Of a stretch of 64,000 nucleotides of DNA, positions 62,450 to 64,000 are shown piece after piece; position 1 is the first letter of the stretch, and every line of letters starts with the position of its first letter. Source of the stretch: Vitis vinifera. Its lineage: Eukaryota; Streptophyta; Magnoliopsida; Vitales; Vitaceae. Where the stretch lies: positions 5,586,001 to 5,650,000 of the forward strand of contig NC_081817.1 in assembly GCF_030704535.1 (NCBI RefSeq). Direction: 5' to 3'. Made by a program: the position numbers and the translations under genes. The notes under the pieces were generated by a model, which was not told the origin of the DNA, did no database searches, and saw only the letters and a list, made by a program, of their open reading frames with translations.

Positions 62450-63990
62450 TTTATAACAACTTGAATCATATGATCAATCAATGCCAACAAAGTTCAAGTT
62501 CAAGTCCAAGGTTGGTGTCTATCAATAAAAGACAATGTCTATATGCTCTCCAATATTTTAAAAGGCTAAAAGCGGTCTCGAGGTGTTTTGCCTTAATGAG
62601 AGGAAGCATAACCTCAAGGAACAAGGCGTAAGCCTCAATTTAAAACATCATAATAATAATAATAATAGTAAAAATAAAAAATATCTTAAAATTAGAAAAA
62701 TACTAACAAATCACATGAAAATTAAATAAAAAGTAAATCATATAGTAAATAATAATCAAATTAGTTGAATGTCATTTTCAATAACTTCTAATTTAGTTTT
62801 TCTTGTCTCTTCTAAAGTCCAACTCTCTCTCATGCATTTATCAAATAATCTTCAAAACCACCATCATTATCACTAGTAAGATTCTCCAATGAATCATAAT
62901 TATATCTCATTACTCTATTATCCTCTCCATCAATGTTATTAGCAACCCCTTTTTCTTTATCCATTAATCACTGTGATCTTTTTTTCCTTTATCCATCAAT
63001 AATAAGATAATGATTATATATAAACTCGATCACTATAGTGAGCAACAATTCTTTTATTTCTTCTTCCCAATCTCTTCCTTTCATTTCCATTTAAAGGATT
63101 AATTAGTAGTCAACAAAGCCCTTATTTTTTAAAAAAATTAATCCTAATCTTGGATGCAAAACAAAACTTATAAATCTATACCAAAACCCTCTTAACAAAT
63201 GTATAAAAAAAGCCCATAAAGGCCTTAAACCCATTCAAACGTTTTGAATATTTAAGGCTTAAGCCTTAATAGCCTCAATGCTATAACCTCAAGGCTATAA
63301 CCCTCAATCGAGTGAGGCTTAAACCTTGATTACCCTCTATTAAGGCTATAGCATGAAGGCTAATTTGCATAGCCTAGCCTTGAGGCAAGCCTTTTAGAAC
63401 AATTGCCTCAAGGCACAAAATAATGGATTGTAGAATAGTGATGCAAACTTAACCTTGAACAAGGAAGATGCATGCATGTGTAAGGCACTTGTGCACATGT
63501 ACAAGAGTAGCCAAAGAGGCAGCTTCCTACATCTCACTTGAGCACATGATCAAGGGACTGGCTCACATGGGCAAGAAAGTTTAAAGACAAGTTCTTTAGC
63601 ATCTTACTTTCCACATGTGCAAGAAAATCTTGAACGCATGTGTGCTAAGGACTCGCCCAAATGCACAAGTGAGGCAAGATCAATTTATGATTCTAGTGCT
63701 AGTCTATGTCAATTCTTTGTGTGCCAAAAGATAGTTATGAAGGTTGCTATGAAGCTCTAACCAACTATAAATAGGGTTTCATCACTTAATTTACAACTAA
63801 CTTTATTGAGAGCTCTTTAAAAGCATCTTTGAGAAAAATCTAGGGTTAGATTTCCACAATCTATATCTTGTGTGCACTTGAGACAATTTTACCACAATTT
63901 TGGATCCTCCATGTATCATTTATTGGGGATCTTGAAGCAATTTCAAGTGTTGAAGAAATTAAGGATTGATTGCAAAGAAATTACACAAGA
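62450..63990. repeat. LTR-like direct repeat, copy 2, split by an insertion
   Basis: Counterpart of the repeat at 58507-59785, with the TATA-like CTATAAATAGGG near 63765. It is interrupted by a separate block at about 62557-63396 and runs to the window end. If these are two LTRs, the internal part (59.8-62.4 kb) has lost recognisable coding motifs. Confidence 0.6.
62557..63396. mobile_element. Candidate non-autonomous DNA transposon with AAGGCT/AGCCTT ends
   Basis: The block opens with TAAAAGGCTAAAAGCG and closes with GGCAAGCCTTTTAG. It has many internal AAGGCTTAAGCCTT-type palindromic words at 63255-63390. It is absent from the paired repeat at 58.6 kb. Ends are imperfect inverted repeats and no clean duplication was found. 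Confidence 0.4.
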
Positions 63991-64000
63991 TGTGTAGGCA

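Overview
This is a plant nuclear genome window. Genes have many short GT-AG introns, proteins carry plastid or ER targeting features, and the spaces between genes are AT-rich and full of degraded retroelements, MITEs and SINEs. It is a eudicot. Protein similarity and repeat style suggest a woody species such as grapevine (Vitis), but that is my impression from recall and was not tested.

Layout. (1) 1-3.9 kb: AT-rich DNA with a minus-strand Ty1/copia gag remnant. (2) 3.96-12.16 kb (+): aminodeoxychorismate synthase (ADCS, plastid folate pathway), 12 coding exons, 914 aa. (3) 12.2-16.9 kb: intergenic, with a decayed PIF/Harbinger transposase and MITEs. (4) 17.01-24.13 kb (+): chorismate synthase, 13 exons, 436 aa, intact, with two tRNA-derived SINEs in its introns. 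(5) 24.3-35.1 kb: no convincing gene; a copia gag remnant, MITEs and a triple 113-bp tandem repeat. (6) 35.13-37.75 kb (-): group-III patatin-like protein, 2 exons, 458 aa. (7) 41.1-43.55 kb (-): broken pentatricopeptide repeat (PPR) gene. (8) 46.15-48.30 kb (+): tryptophan/tyrosine permease family protein, 8 exons, about 503 aa. (9) 49.0-49.98 kb (-): V-ATPase subunit G, 110 aa, with a non-coding leader exon further upstream. (10) 53.82-58.20 kb (-): 3' part of an ER protein disulfide isomerase ending in KDEL; its N-terminal exons lie beyond the window or are lost. (11) 58.5-64 kb: repeats, including a direct-repeat pair that looks like two old LTRs, plus LINE 3' ends.

How the genes relate. 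Chorismate synthase makes chorismate in plastids. ADCS, upstream on the same strand, uses chorismate to make aminodeoxychorismate for p-aminobenzoate and folate. A permease-family gene for aromatic amino acids, which are also chorismate-derived, lies 22 kb further on. The maker-user adjacency is the most interesting arrangement here, though chance is possible. I found no CRISPR array, no prokaryotic-type operon and no clearly new biological system. The strongest second-look items are altered family-conserved residues in ADCS, a substituted active site in the PDI, and the transposon structure. Exon boundaries were read by eye from splice signals and reading phase and may be off by a base in places.
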